Below the pieces are notes generated by a model, which saw nothing but the letters and a program-made list of their open reading frames with translations, did not search any database and was not told the DNA's origin. Both the position numbers and the translations under genes were made by a program. This document shows, in pieces, positions 7,757 through 17,035 of a stretch of DNA of 63,930 nucleotides (its first letter is position 1; the number at the start of each line of letters is the position of its first letter). The stretch is from Paracoccaceae bacterium (GTDB lineage Bacteria; Pseudomonadota; Alphaproteobacteria; Rhodobacterales; Rhodobacteraceae), in contig JAKVCO010000019.1 in NCBI GenBank assembly GCA_022448245.1, positions 10,253 to 74,182 of the forward strand, written 5' to 3'.

Positions 7757-8169
7757 AGCTGAGAGCGCCGGAGCCGCACGAGGCCCCGGCCCTCACCGAT
7801 CTTGTGCGGCGCTCAAGGGCCTCTCATGGCTATGACGCTGAGTTCATGGCGATTTTCGCGGATGTGCTAACGGTTCACCCCGAAGCCTGGGGCGTTCCCC
7901 TACTGGCTGAGGGCGATCAGATCCTGGGCTATGTCGAACTGCAGCCAGAAACCGCGCGTATCGAACACCGCTTAATCGCGCCCGAGGCTCAAGGTCAGGG
8001 CGTGGGCCTGTGACACGGCGCGGCATATGGGCGTGACTCGGCTGACGCTTGAAGCGGACCCCGGCGCGGAGGCGTTCTACACCAAGCTCGGCGCCGTACC
8101 TTTGATCACCTCAAATCGGAACGCATCCCGGGACAGACCCTGCCCCTCATAGAAATCCACCTGAGGTAG
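7753..8169 (+). pseudogene. GNAT acetyltransferase, decayed by two frameshifts
   Basis: The N-terminal part from GTG 7753 ([18 protein letters not shown]) runs to the acetyl-CoA loop EAQGQGVGL and hits a stop at 8011-8013. The next frame continues the fold from ~8009 (ARHMGVTRLTLEADPGAEAFYTKLGAV), and a third frame from ~8093 carries the typical GNAT end (SERIPGQTLPLIEIHL) to a stop at 8167-8169. The distance between the acyl-CoA loop and the next helix is about six residues short, suggesting a small deletion as well. It overlaps the icd stop by four bases, so it was translationally coupled. Two shifts plus a deletion favour true decay over one sequencing error. Confidence 0.75.
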
Positions 8170-8193
8170 GCCAGTTGTGCTAGGATCAGAGCC

Positions 8194-8499
8194 ATGGCCG
8201 AGATTGTCGCCCCTGCGCGTCCCCAGACGAAAAAGAAGACCGAGCGACCGCCGCTCTGGAAAGTGATCCTCCTGAACGATGACTTCACGCCACGGGGCTT
8301 CGTGACCAAGGTGCTGATGAGCGTGTTCCGGATGACCGAAGGCGAGGCAGAGACCGTCATGCTTGCAGCCCATCTAAAGGGCGCCTGCGTAGTGGCTGTC
8401 TACACCCGCGAAGTCGCCGAGACGAAGGCCAAGATGGGCAACGATGCCGGTGCGCGGCTCGGCTATCCGCTAACCTTCACCACCGAGAAAGACACCTGA
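8194..8499 (+). CDS. clpS: ATP-dependent Clp protease adaptor ClpS
   Basis: 101-residue N-recognin adaptor that delivers N-degron substrates to ClpAP in the cytoplasm. The disordered N-terminus (residues ~1-18, with KKKTERPP) is followed by the ClpS fold, WKVILLNDDFTPRGFV, the MTEGEAETVMLAAHLKG helix and GACVVAVYTREVAETK. The conserved NDD of the N-degron pocket is intact. Length is typical. No clpA is adjacent; the gene stands alone after the GNAT remnant and is convergent with the FkbM gene. Confidence 0.93.
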   Translation: MAEIVAPARPQTKKKTERPPLWKVILLNDDFTPRGFVTKVLMSVFRMTEGEAETVMLAAHLKGACVVAVYTREVAETKAKMGNDAGARLGYPLTFTTEKDT

Positions 8500-8535
8500 A
8501 ACGCCCCGCCGATCAGCCGGTTCCCGCCGCGCGCC

Positions 8536-9322
8536 TTAGCCTTCGTGCACGAAGACGGCGTTGTCACCCTTGAGGATCTTGGTCGCGCGGTAGCCCATGC
8601 TTTTGAGAAGGCTCTCTGTCTCGGCGCGCTCGTCCGCGAACACCTCGCACCAGATGACCGGTTTTGCGGCCTCGATCGACGCGCGAGCGCCTTTCAGAAC
8701 GTCGAGCTGTGCACTTTCGACATCGATCTTGATGAGCTTGAGCTTGCCGCGATCGGTCTTTGTCAGCGTCGCATCGATGGTCGTCATCGGCGTGCCCCCG
8801 CCTTCGAGTGCCTTGAAACTCGTCCCACCATGGTTTTGCGGCTTGAAGGCATCGATAGCACCCTCGCCCTTCTCGGCGGCGAGCATGACGCGATGGGATT
8901 TTCCGGGGATTCCGTTGAGATCGAGGTTCTTTTGAAGCGTCTCAAACACCGCCGGTTGCGGCTCGAAGCTGATGACCTTTGAGGCCTGCAAAGCGGCCGA
9001 AAAAGACTCTGTGATTGCCGATATTGGCCCCCGCATCCACGATGACGCCTCCGGGGGAGACGAGGCCAGAAGACAAGATCGCTTCGAGAAACGGCGTCTC
9101 ATAGAACGAATGGATGGTGAGAATGCGCCTTTGGATGAAGTCTCGGTCTCCCTGCGGCAAATGCAGCGAGATATTCTCGCCCCGGTAATTGAAGGTGAAG
9201 TTCTTTTCGGGCCCCAAAGCAATGAGGCGCTGAATATTGAGCTGCTGTTCTGTCAGCCGCAAAAGCCGATCGAGCTTGTCGTTCAGAATCGCGGAAGAGT
9301 CAGGAGATGCCTGAATGTTCAT
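8536..9322 (-). pseudogene. FkbM-family methyltransferase, interrupted by one frameshift
   Basis: SAM-dependent methyltransferase of the FkbM type, ~261 codons. The N-terminal part from ATG 9322 (MNIQASPDSSAILNDKLDRLL) contains the SAM-binding VDAGANIGNH motif, then reads out of frame. The rest continues in another frame (SAALQASKVISFEPQPAVFE through LIKIDVESAQLDVLKGA to the end). The break lies at a run of five A on the plus strand (9000-9004); dropping one base restores VFSAALQAS, as expected for the family. Everything else is intact, so this may be a sequencing or phase-variation indel rather than a dead gene. Acceptor unknown; family members usually methylate glycans or small molecules. 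Confidence 0.75.
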
Positions 9323-9439
9323 AACTGCTGCCTCGTCTTTTGGCGGATCATGAGCGCCCGCCTTTGGCGCGAAGCATGGTTGATCGCCCGGCTTGCGTCT
9401 ACGATTGCGTAACCAGCGCGGCGCGGGCACAAATGCCCC

Positions 9440-9775
9440 ATGCCTACAGCTTACATATATCTCATCATCGCCATCGTCTTTGAGACGATCGGCACGAGCG
9501 CTTTGCAGGCCTCTCAGCAGTTCTCGAAGCTCGGACCCTCCGTGATCGTCGTGATCGCCTATGGCATCAGCTTCTTCCTCTTGGGCCTGTCGCTGAAGAC
9601 GATCCCTGTGGGGATCGCCTACGCGATCTGGAGCGCGCTTGGCATTGTCATGATCGCCTGCATCGGATGGGTGATCTTCGGGCAAACGCTGGATGTGGCG
9701 GCCGTCATTGGCCTTTCCATGATCATCGGCGGCGTGGGCGTCATCCACCTCTTCTCAAACTCGGTGAGCCACTAA
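9440..9775 (+). CDS. Small multidrug resistance (SMR) efflux protein
   Basis: 111-residue, four-helix inner-membrane protein of the EmrE/QacE/Gdx type, functioning as an antiparallel dimer that exchanges protons for cationic compounds. The essential membrane-embedded glutamate is E15 (IVFETIG). The helices are at ~4-22, 33-51, 57-77 and 85-104, with the family segments GIAYAIWSALG and GWVIFGQ. Substrate class (toxic quaternary cations versus guanidinium) cannot be set by eye. Its stop overlaps the next start as TAATG, so it is translationally coupled to the TPMT-like gene. Confidence 0.9.
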   Translation: MPTAYIYLIIAIVFETIGTSALQASQQFSKLGPSVIVVIAYGISFFLLGLSLKTIPVGIAYAIWSALGIVMIACIGWVIFGQTLDVAAVIGLSMIIGGVGVIHLFSNSVSH

Positions 9776-10413
9776 TGGAAGCTTCTTTTTGGCATGAACG
9801 TTGGACCAGCGGGCGCATCGCCTTTCATGAAGGTGCGCCGAACGCTCTGTTGGTGAAACACTGGCCCGCCCTTGGCATGGGCCGCCGCGTATTCGTCCCG
9901 CTCTGCGGTAAGGCGGTCGATCTCATTTGGCTGGCCGCACAGGGGCACGATGTCGTGGGCGCCGAGCTCGACCCGATCGCGGTGGAGGCGTTCTACGCCG
10001 AAAACGGCCTGACGCCCACGCGGACGCAACACGGGGAGCTGACGCTCTTTGAAGCGGGTGAGATCAGCATCTGGCAGGGCGATATCTTTGCGCTGACGGC
10101 GGAAAGGCTCGGGCCCGTAGACGCCGTATTTGACCGCGCGGCGCTGGTGGCGCTGCCTGCCGAGATGCGGGTGTCCTACGCGGCCCATTGCGCGGCGCTG
10201 ACGCACGCTGCGCCCCAACTTCTCATCACCTACGAATACGCCAACCCCAAGATGAAGGGCCCGCCGCATTCCGTTCCTGCCGACGAGGTTCAGGCGCATT
10301 ACACTGGTGCCTACGATGTTCGGGAACTGGAGCGGTGCGATATCTCAGGGCCGCTCACCACCCGCACATCGGGCAGCGAAGCGGTCTATCACCTTGCCCG
10401 CCGGATAGATTAA
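9775..10413 (+). CDS. tpm: Thiopurine S-methyltransferase-like methyltransferase
   Basis: 212-residue SAM-dependent methyltransferase of the TPMT family. It begins MEASFWHERWTSGRIAFHEG, which matches the family opening. Motif I lies at RRVFVPLCGKAVDLIWLA (~residues 40-57), followed by GHDVVGAELDPIAVEAFY. Bacterial members methylate thiopurines and metalloid oxyanions such as selenite or tellurite. The ATG at 9775 overlaps the SMR stop; a longer frame from 9667 runs inside the SMR gene and is not conserved. The coupling with an efflux gene suggests a small detoxification unit, which is an inference. Confidence 0.88.
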   Translation: MEASFWHERWTSGRIAFHEGAPNALLVKHWPALGMGRRVFVPLCGKAVDLIWLAAQGHDVVGAELDPIAVEAFYAENGLTPTRTQHGELTLFEAGEISIWQGDIFALTAERLGPVDAVFDRAALVALPAEMRVSYAAHCAALTHAAPQLLITYEYANPKMKGPPHSVPADEVQAHYTGAYDVRELERCDISGPLTTRTSGSEAVYHLARRID

Positions 10414-10449
10414 GCGCACGCGGCAAATCTCTGTTTTCACGAAGAAAGA

Positions 10450-10471
10450 GGCCGGGGGTTCCCCCCCGGCC
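10450..10471. terminator. Hairpin between tpm and nrdJ
   Basis: GGCCGGGGG and CCCCCGGCC pair around a four-base loop. Read on the minus strand it is followed by CTCTTTCTTC, so it could end nrdJ transcripts, though it lies ~150 bases past the nrdJ stop. On the plus strand it follows tpm by 36 bases with no T-run. Confidence 0.5.
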
Positions 10472-10623
10472 AGTCTCGCCACTCAGGCTCATATGTTTCA
10501 CCGCTCGGTAGTTTTCTGCCTGCGGCCTGAGTTGCGTCAGGAGCGAGCGCACCCGCTCCAGAAACTTGATTTCGGCGGGGGACGTTGCCGCCCCCCTAGC
10601 GCCCCCAGCGGGAGCACCTATCT

Positions 10624-13600
10624 TTAGCTGCAGCCGGACGTCGCGCCGCAGGTGTTGCACTTCATGCAGGTCCCGTTGCGGACGAGCGTGTAGTTGCCAC
10701 ACTCGCCACAGGGGTCACCCTCGTAGCCCTGCATCTTGGCTTTCGCCGCTGCGTCCATCACAGGTGTCTCGTGCAAAGTTGCAGAACGCCCCTCAGGTGC
10801 AGTGTTGATTTGCGTCTGCGGCACCAAGGTCTGCAGCGCCTGGGTCGGATCGATCGAGCTATCGAGCGCCATGGCACCGGCACCGCCTTGGTAGACCACG
10901 AACTCCTGCGGGACGCGGTTCCGGTGGTAGCCGGTGGAGACCATCTGCTTGAGAACCTCGACGCCCTTCATCGCGCTCGCCTCGGAAGGCGACTTGATGT
11001 TGGAGACACCCTCCTCTTCGCCACGGCCTAGCTCATCGAAGGTGGAGCCTTCAGGCTTCACATGCGCAAGCTCGGTGCGGTCGAGGTAGGACACCGCCAG
11101 TTCGCGGAAGATGTAGTCGAGGATCGACGTCGCGTTCTTGATCGAGTCGTTGCCCTGCACCATGCCAGCCGGCTCGAACTTGGTGAACGTGAAGGCATCC
11201 ACGAACTCCTCTAGCGGCACGCCGTACTGCAGCCCCACCGAGACCGCGATGGCGAAGTTGTTCATCATCGCCCGAAAGCCAGCGCCTTCCTTGTGCATGT
11301 CGATGAAGATCTCGCCCAGCTTGCCGTCTTGGTATTCGCCGGTCCGCAGGTAGACCTTATGGCCGCCCACGATGGCTTTCTGGGTATAACCACGGCGACG
11401 CTCGGGCATCTTTTCCCGGGCTGCCTTGGCCACTTCCTTGACCACGATCTTCTCGACGATCTTCTCGGCCAACACCTGCGCCTTCTCAGGCATCGTGCCG
11501 CTTTCAAGAACCTCTGCCGCCTCGTCATCATCTTCGACGAGGGCTGCGGCGAGCGGCTGCGAGAGCTTGGAGCCGTCGCGATAGATCGCGTTGGCCTTCA
11601 CACCCATCCGCCAGGAGCGCTCGTAGCTTTCCTGCACCTCTTCGATGGTCGCATCGTTGGGCATGTTGATCGTCTTGGAGATCGCGCCCGAGATGAAGGA
11701 CTGAGCCGCGGCCATCATGTCGATATGGCTGTTAACGCTCAGGAAACGCTTGCCCTTCTTGCCGCACGGGTTCGCGCAGTCGAAGACGTTGAGGTGCTCG
11801 TCCTTCAGATACGGCGCGCCTTCCAACGTCATCGTTCCGCAGACGTGATCATTAGCAGCTTCGATGTCGGCCTTCGAGAAACCCAGGTGCACGAGGAGGT
11901 CGAACGACGGGTCGTTCAGCTTCTCTGCCGGGATGCCGAGGACGTCGGTGCAAAACTCTGCGCCCAGCGTCCACTGGTTGAACACGAAGCGGATGTCGAA
12001 GGCCGATGGCAGAGCTGCCTCGATCTTGTCAATCTCGGTCTGACCGAAGCCGTGGCCGATCAGCGCCGTGTGGTTGATGCCAGGCGCGTTACCCAGCGAA
12101 CCATGGCCCACTGCGTAGGAGATGATCTCGCCGATCTCGCTCTCACGGTAGCCAAGGGTGGCCAGTGCAGCAGGAACGGAGCGGTTGATGATCTTGAAGT
12201 AGCCACCGCCGGCGAGCTTTTTGAATTTCACCAAGGCGAAGTCAGGCTCAATGCCGGTCGTGTCGCAGTCCATGACGAGGCCGATCGTGCCGGTTGGCGC
12301 GACCACGGTGGCCTGTGCGTTGCGGTAGCCATGCTTCTGACCCAGCTCCAGTGCCTGATCCCAGGCTTCCATCGCGATCAGCGGCAGACGTCCGTCTGGG
12401 CAGGCGGCGTGGTCGAGGGCGACAGGTGCCACGTTCACACCGTGGTAGCCTTCCGTCTTACCGTAGGCCGCGTTGCGGTGGTTGGAGATGACGCGGAGCA
12501 TGTGCTCCTTGTTCTTCTCGTAGCCTGCGAAGGCGCCGAGCTCGCCCGCTACCTCGGCGGAGGTTGCATAGGAGACGCCGGTCATGATCGCCGTCAGGGC
12601 GCCGCAAAGCGCGCGGCCCTCTTTGGAGTCGTAGCCGTAGCCCATGTTCATCAGCAGGCCGCCGATGTTTGCGTAGCCGAGACCCAGCGTCCGGAAGTCG
12701 TAGGAGCGCTGTGCGATCTCTTTCGACGGGAACTGCGCCATCATCACGGACACTTCGAGCGTCAGCGTCCAAAGACGCGTGGCATGCATGTATTCTTCGA
12801 TCTGGAACTCGCCGTCCTTGTAGAAGGTCAGCAGGTTCATCGAGGCGAGGTTACATGCCGTGTCATCGAGGAACATGTATTCGGAACAAGGGTTTGAGCC
12901 ACGGATCTCACCGTCTTCCGGGCAGGTGTGCCAGGCGTTGACGGTGTCGTGGTACTGGATGCCCGGGTCGGCACAAGCCCATGCGGCGTGGCCCACCTGC
13001 TCCCACAGGTCGCGCGCTTTGATCGTCTTGGCGACGGCACCATCCTTGCGGTTGATAAGGTCCCAGTCGGCGTCTTTTTCGACGGCGTACAGGAACGCAT
13101 CGGTCACGCGGATCGAGTTGTTGGAGTTCTGGCCCGAGACTGAATTGTAGGCCTCAGAATCCCAATCGGTGTCGTAGGTCGGGAACTCGATCGAGGTGTG
13201 ACCCTGACGGGCATAGTCGAGCACGCGCTTGACGTAGGTCTCAGGGATCGCAACCTTCTTGGCCGCGCGAACTGCTTCACCCAAGGCTTTGTTTTTCTTG
13301 GGATCATAAGCGTCAGCTTCAGCACCATCCCACTGTCCGATGGCCGCGAAGATGCCGTTGAGCTTTTCTTCGTGCATCTTGGAGCCGGCGACGATCGACG
13401 CCACTTTCTGCTCTTCGATGACCTTCCAGTTGATGAAGTCTTCGATATCCGGGTGGTCCGCGTCACAGATAACCATCTTGGCCGCGCGGCGCGTCGTGCC
13501 GCCGGACTTGATCGCGCCTGCTGCGCGGTCGCCGATCTTCAGGAAGCCCATGAGACCCGATGACTTGCCGCCGCCGGAGAGCTTCTCGCCCTCACCGCGC

Positions 13601-14289
13601 AGTGCGGAGAAGTTCGTGCCCGTGCCGGAGCCGTACTTGAAGAGGCGCGCTTCGCGGACCCAGAGGTCCATAATGCCGCCTTCATTCACGAGGTCATCGT
13701 CAACAGACTGGATGAAGCAGGCGTGGGGCTGCGGGTGCTCGTAGGCAGACTTCGACTTGGTGAGCTTACCCGTGAACGGATCGACATACATGTGGCCCTG
13801 GGACGGCCCATCGATGCCGTAGGCCCAATGCAGGCCGGTGTTGAACCACTGAGGGGAGTTTGGCGCGGCGCGCTGGGTGGCCAGCATGTGGCGCATCTCG
13901 TCGTAATAGGCACGTGCGTCGTCCTCGGAGGAAAAGTAGCCGCCCTTCCAGCCCCAGTATGCCCATGCGCCTGCGAGGCGGTCGAACACCTGCTTGGCGG
14001 ACACCTCGCCGCCCATCTCGGCGTCGTCGGCGGGCACGTGGCGCCAAAGGAAGGAAGGAATGCCCTTCTCTTTCACGGCCTTCAACTTGCTGGGAACACC
14101 AGCCTTACGGAAGTATTTCTGAGCGATGACGTCAGAGGCCACCTGGCTCCATTCGCCGGGGACTTCGATGTCCTTGGCCTGGAAGACAATGGTGCCGTCC
14201 GGGTTGCGGATTTCGGAAGTCGTCGTCGTGAAGGGCACATTTTCATACGCGTCTTTGCCCTCGGTCGTGAAAGAACGTTCAATTTTCAT
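10624..14289 (-). CDS. nrdJ: Adenosylcobalamin-dependent ribonucleotide reductase (class II)
   Basis: Reduces ribonucleotides to deoxyribonucleotides using an adenosylcobalamin-derived radical, so it works with or without oxygen. The product is 1221 residues, typical of the long alphaproteobacterial class II enzymes. The N-terminal segment [20 protein letters not shown], the conserved SNPCSEY...[10 protein letters not shown] region (~residues 464-482) and the [24 protein letters not shown] stretch are all present. The C-terminal extension ends in a four-cysteine zinc-ribbon-like CGECGNY...CMKCNTCG (~1195-1217) used to recycle the active-site disulfide. A GAGGCAG ribosome binding site precedes the ATG. 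The upstream region carries a good NrdR box but no recognisable cobalamin riboswitch. Confidence 0.97.
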   Translation of the reverse strand: MKIERSFTTEGKDAYENVPFTTTTSEIRNPDGTIVFQAKDIEVPGEWSQVASDVIAQKYFRKAGVPSKLKAVKEKGIPSFLWRHVPADDAEMGGEVSAKQVFDRLAGAWAYWGWKGGYFSSEDDARAYYDEMRHMLATQRAAPNSPQWFNTGLHWAYGIDGPSQGHMYVDPFTGKLTKSKSAYEHPQPHACFIQSVDDDLVNEGGIMDLWVREARLFKYGSGTGTNFSALRGEGEKLSGGGKSSGLMGFLKIGDRAAGAIKSGGTTRRAAKMVICDADHPDIEDFINWKVIEEQKVASIVAGSKMHEEKLNGIFAAIGQWDGAEADAYDPKKNKALGEAVRAAKKVAIPETYVKRVLDYARQGHTSIEFPTYDTDWDSEAYNSVSGQNSNNSIRVTDAFLYAVEKDADWDLINRKDGAVAKTIKARDLWEQVGHAAWACADPGIQYHDTVNAWHTCPEDGEIRGSNPCSEYMFLDDTACNLASMNLLTFYKDGEFQIEEYMHATRLWTLTLEVSVMMAQFPSKEIAQRSYDFRTLGLGYANIGGLLMNMGYGYDSKEGRALCGALTAIMTGVSYATSAEVAGELGAFAGYEKNKEHMLRVISNHRNAAYGKTEGYHGVNVAPVALDHAACPDGRLPLIAMEAWDQALELGQKHGYRNAQATVVAPTGTIGLVMDCDTTGIEPDFALVKFKKLAGGGYFKIINRSVPAALATLGYRESEIGEIISYAVGHGSLGNAPGINHTALIGHGFGQTEIDKIEAALPSAFDIRFVFNQWTLGAEFCTDVLGIPAEKLNDPSFDLLVHLGFSKADIEAANDHVCGTMTLEGAPYLKDEHLNVFDCANPCGKKGKRFLSVNSHIDMMAAAQSFISGAISKTINMPNDATIEEVQESYERSWRMGVKANAIYRDGSKLSQPLAAALVEDDDEAAEVLESGTMPEKAQVLAEKIVEKIVVKEVAKAAREKMPERRRGYTQKAIVGGHKVYLRTGEYQDGKLGEIFIDMHKEGAGFRAMMNNFAIAVSVGLQYGVPLEEFVDAFTFTKFEPAGMVQGNDSIKNATSILDYIFRELAVSYLDRTELAHVKPEGSTFDELGRGEEEGVSNIKSPSEASAMKGVEVLKQMVSTGYHRNRVPQEFVVYQGGAGAMALDSSIDPTQALQTLVPQTQINTAPEGRSATLHETPVMDAAAKAKMQGYEGDPCGECGNYTLVRNGTCMKCNTCGATSGCS

Positions 14290-14659
14290 TGTCTGCCTCG
14301 TGCTGTCGGCCTTGTTTGGCCCGGTTGCATCTTCCCTCTATGAAGAACGAGCGAAACCTACCCGCCAAAATGGCGGCTCCAGCGTTTGAATTGCTTTGGT
14401 CTCTCTGTCCCCACCGCAGCTGCACTATATCTTGTGCTAAGCTCTGCAGTCACTACAAGGTGGCGTATTCCTCACAGAGTCGTCAACTTCGATTTTGACC
14501 TTCTTCATACTTTTTAGACCTTGACCGGGCACAACATTTAGTGCTCCGCCGACAGCACCCTACCGCATGTATACTGCTTCCACATTGGCTTTTCCTGCCA
14601 AAGCATTGAACGGTCGTGATTTCTTGCCAGTACCCCCGAAGGCGCCCATATATCTGTGG
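14290..14659. other. Intergenic region upstream of nrdJ and of a divergent lipoprotein gene
   Basis: About 370 bases without a gene. It holds an NrdR box at 14422-14437 and a small leader hairpin for nrdJ at 14362-14376 (CCGCC-AAAAT-GGCGG). It is more AT-rich than its flanks. I looked for the conserved B12 box on the nrdJ strand and did not find it. A second NrdR half-site near 14450 is too weak to call. Confidence 0.6.
14422..14437 (-). promoter_or_regulatory. NrdR box upstream of nrdJ
   Basis: GCACTATATCTTGTGC matches the known NrdR consensus (acaCwATATaTwGtgt) at 12 or more of 16 positions, including both CAC/GTG arms and the central TATAT. It lies ~133 bases upstream of nrdJ. NrdR is the ATP/dATP-sensing repressor of ribonucleotide reductase genes, so repression of nrdJ at high dATP is the expected effect. 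Normally two boxes occur; only this one is clear. Confidence 0.7.
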
Positions 14660-15133
14660 ATGACTCAGCCGCATCGCAGCATTTGGTGCCCACTCTCTAT
14701 GGTGATGATTTTAGGTCTCACCGCAGGATGTGCGTCGGGAATCGCACCGAGCTCTATAGACGCGCCCGGACGGCAGTCCGCGCTCTTCCAAGAGTTCCCT
14801 GAGACACTCTTTTCAGCAATCAGCGAAGGGTGCCAAACGGACGCCGACACACTGACCCGTGTGTCGGAGACATTGCTCGTCTGCGAATCCCTTCCCTCGC
14901 CTCGAGTAGCCGCCGGGCTGATCCTGCAGTTTGAGGGGGACATCGAGGAACTGCCGACGTTCGTGACAACGCTGGAAGCCACAGAGCATCCCGCAGGCTT
15001 CATCGTCACAACAGAGTATTTTTACCGCGTCCCACAACGTAACGGCGACGTGGCCGTTGTCCGGTTCCGTCAGGCGCGCATCGAGAACACGGTGCGCCGG
15101 GTTTTTGCCACCGCAGGCGGTAGATCATTCTGA
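14660..15133 (+). CDS. Putative lipoprotein of unknown function
   Basis: About 157 residues from ATG 14660 ([14 protein letters not shown]); later in-frame starts at 14699 and 14705 would also leave a short signal sequence. The hydrophobic stretch [11 protein letters not shown] ends in a convincing lipobox (LTAGC) followed by ASG, so lipid attachment and export are predicted. The mature part has two further cysteines (EGCQTD, LVCESL) spaced for a disulfide and a beta-rich body ([12 protein letters not shown]). No family recognised. It stands alone between nrdJ (divergent) and tRNA-Pro (convergent). Confidence 0.6.
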   Translation: MTQPHRSIWCPLSMVMILGLTAGCASGIAPSSIDAPGRQSALFQEFPETLFSAISEGCQTDADTLTRVSETLLVCESLPSPRVAAGLILQFEGDIEELPTFVTTLEATEHPAGFIVTTEYFYRVPQRNGDVAVVRFRQARIENTVRRVFATAGGRSF

Positions 15134-15141
15134 GGAGTAGT

Positions 15142-15218
15142 TGGTCGGGGCGGCGAGATTCGAACTCACGACCCCCTGTACCCAAAACAGGTGCGCTACC
15201 AGGCTGCGCCACACCCCG
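15142..15218 (-). tRNA. tRNA-Pro (anticodon UGG)
   Basis: The minus strand reads CGGGGTGTGGCGCAGCCTGG onward with a full cloverleaf: a seven-pair acceptor stem (CGGGGTG with CGCCCCG, one G-U), a D-arm with TGGTAGCG, an anticodon stem CCTGT/ACAGG around loop TTTGGGT, and a T-arm with GAGTTCGAATC. CCA is encoded at 15142-15144. Anticodon TGG reads CCA and, by wobble, other proline codons. The order tRNA-Pro / DUF192 / cold-shock gene is one I associate with this family. Confidence 0.95.
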
Positions 15219-15261
15219 ACCGTGTGCGCTTCCTTATGCGGAGTGTGAGCATTTGAAAAGC

Positions 15262-15777
15262 CTAATCGCAGGGTAAAATTGCGATCTCTGGCGGAATAGA
15301 GGGATGCTGGATCACAGCGCCTTCTTCGAGGCCAAGGCGACGCGACAGCCCGCCGTTGATTTCGAGGACATATTGAACCTCCTCACCGCCAAAGATGGGC
15401 GTCTCATCGAGCGGGATCGCATTCTCGTGGATCCGCGAGACGGTGCCGTCTTCGGAGATGAAAAGCATATCGAGCGGGATGAGCGTGTTGCGCATCCAGA
15501 AAGATGCCGTGGTGGGCGCCTCATAGATGAAGAGCATGCCCGCCCCCATCGGCATCTCTTCTACGAACATCAGCCCGCGGTTACGCTCCTCGGGCGTGTC
15601 GGCAACCGCAACAGAAAAGCGCGCTCGAAGCGCGCCCTCTTGAGACAGACTGACAATGTCACTTGAGCAAGCTGCTGAGAGCGTCCCGGCACAAAAGCTC
15701 AGGACACCAGTGCCGATTCCCAGCTTTGAATAGCTGCGGCCATCAGACCGCGCTTTCCGTCGAGCACCCGCAAGCAT
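15262..15777 (-). CDS. Exported DUF192 protein
   Basis: 171 residues. The N-terminal region has a charged n-region ([14 protein letters not shown]) and a hydrophobic core ([19 protein letters not shown]) typical of an export signal, possibly a lipoprotein signal at SAAC. The DUF192 domain follows, with [23 protein letters not shown] and [17 protein letters not shown], the family signature. Function is unknown in the family. The only usable start found is the ATG at 15777, 79 bases inside the 3' end of the cold-shock gene, which implies translational coupling. An additional short in-frame start was looked for and not found. Confidence 0.82.
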   Translation of the reverse strand: MLAGARRKARSDGRSYSKLGIGTGVLSFCAGTLSAACSSDIVSLSQEGALRARFSVAVADTPEERNRGLMFVEEMPMGAGMLFIYEAPTTASFWMRNTLIPLDMLFISEDGTVSRIHENAIPLDETPIFGGEEVQYVLEINGGLSRRLGLEEGAVIQHPSIPPEIAILPCD

Positions 15778-16241
15778 ATCGCCTCTCCCGGCTGCAGATC
15801 GGCAAGGCCCGAGTTCCGCAGCACTTCAATGTGAATGAACACATCATCATCACTGCCAAAGACATTGGCAAACCCAAAGCCTTTGCCCTTGTCGAACCAC
15901 TTCACGCGCGCCGGCTCGGTCGGCAGTGCGGAGATGTCTTCGGGAGTAAGTTCGCTGATGTCGGCCAGCATCGGCGTGTTGCTCACGGCAGGCCGTTCGA
16001 TCGACAGAACTTCAACCGCCTGAACACCGCGCGCGGTGTCTTGCACGTTCACTTCGATGCGTACGCCGTCGGCCACAGAACTCTGCCCATAGTTGCGCAG
16101 TACATTGGCATGCAAAAGAATATCGCGGCCGGCCCCTTCGCCCACGATGAACCCAAAGCCCTTAGCTGGGTCAAACCACTTCACGACACCGTTTACGTAC
16201 CGTTTTTCCGTTTCGTTTTCACGCTGCTCTCGCATTAACAT
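15699..16241 (-). CDS. Double cold-shock-domain protein
   Basis: 180-residue RNA/single-strand DNA-binding protein with two cold-shock domains: residues ~15-82 (VNGVVKWFDPAKGFGFIVGE, RDILLHANVL) and ~108-177 (ARVKWFDKGKGFGFANVFG, DDVFIHIEVL). Both RNP-1 (KGFGF) and RNP-2 (ILLH, VFIH) motifs are intact. The linker is acidic and Pro-rich. Tandem-domain Csp proteins are standard in Rhodobacteraceae. An in-frame ATG at 16235 is an alternative start. The AT-rich 120 bases upstream would hold the promoter and cold-inducible leader, but I cannot define a leader structure. Confidence 0.9.
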   Translation of the reverse strand: MLMREQRENETEKRYVNGVVKWFDPAKGFGFIVGEGAGRDILLHANVLRNYGQSSVADGVRIEVNVQDTARGVQAVEVLSIERPAVSNTPMLADISELTPEDISALPTEPARVKWFDKGKGFGFANVFGSDDDVFIHIEVLRNSGLADLQPGEAICLRVLDGKRGLMAAAIQSWESALVS

Positions 16242-16364
16242 TCGTCACCCGACGCTCATTTTTCTCGTTTTAACTCTTTGTTAACTTTAACCACTCTCTT
16301 GTTCCGTCAATCAAGCACCAAATACCTGTCTTTTTGTCAGTGTCCGCTTCACGTGACGTGAATA

Positions 16365-16970
16365 TCACGGGAACAATCTAAGAACTTCCCAGTTTTCCGC
16401 CTCTTTTTTATGCAACCATTTGAAGCGATCATGCAGACGGAACTCCCCGTTGGCCCAGAATTCCATCTCAAAAGGCCGAATTCGGAAGCCTCCCCAGGAA
16501 ATAGGGCGCTTTGGATCGTCGCCAAGCTCCCCTTCTAGTTGTGCAACGCGGGCTTCGAGCTCAGAACGGGCACTTAATGGGCGGGATTGCGCCGACGCGT
16601 GAGCGCCAATCCGCGAACCTAGCGCCCGGGAGCGGTAATATGCGTCGGCAACGTCGCCATCTTCACGCTCGACCGAGCCTCGAACGCGGATTTGGCGGCC
16701 CAGGCTTTTCCAGTGAATGACGAAGGCCGCGAAACCGGATGTATCGATTTCAGTGGCCTTGGCGCTCTCGTAGTTTGTGTAGAAAACGAAAGCGTCACTC
16801 TCGATGCCTTTGAGCAGAACTGTGCGCACGTTTGGGCGGCCCTCGGCATCGACCGTGGCGAGCTGCATAGCGTTGGCGTCGTTGATCTCGGTCTTCTCGG
16901 CTTCCGCCATCCAACGCTTGGTGATTTCAAACGGGTCAGTGCCCGCAAATATCCCGGTCCTGTCGCTCAT
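16365..16970 (-). CDS. pdxH: Pyridoxamine 5'-phosphate oxidase
   Basis: FMN enzyme that makes pyridoxal 5'-phosphate from the pyridoxine or pyridoxamine phosphates. From ATG 16970 the product is 201 residues, the normal length. It shows the FMN-binding segment [23 protein letters not shown], the [15 protein letters not shown] region, and the C-terminal [25 protein letters not shown] motif with a WEVLRLFP end. A longer frame (to 17036) would overlap fabI and adds non-conserved residues. It is divergent from fabI with ~65 bases between starts. Confidence 0.95.
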   Translation of the reverse strand: MSDRTGIFAGTDPFEITKRWMAEAEKTEINDANAMQLATVDAEGRPNVRTVLLKGIESDAFVFYTNYESAKATEIDTSGFAAFVIHWKSLGRQIRVRGSVEREDGDVADAYYRSRALGSRIGAHASAQSRPLSARSELEARVAQLEGELGDDPKRPISWGGFRIRPFEMEFWANGEFRLHDRFKWLHKKEAENWEVLRLFP

Positions 16971-17035
16971 CTTGTCGTGCCTTTGCCTTTCACCTAAACG
17001 AGCCGCCAAAGCTGGGCGTCTAAGGGAGAATGTCA

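Noticed and set aside
11293..12897. Long open frame (534 codons) antisense to nrdJ
   Set aside because: Lies wholly within the conserved nrdJ coding region; its translation is His/Arg/Asp-rich with no domain, as expected for the complement of high-GC codons.
14290..14660. Cobalamin riboswitch for nrdJ
   Set aside because: Searched the nrdJ-strand leader for the B12 box and a long multi-arm fold; neither is present. Only a small hairpin and an NrdR box were found.
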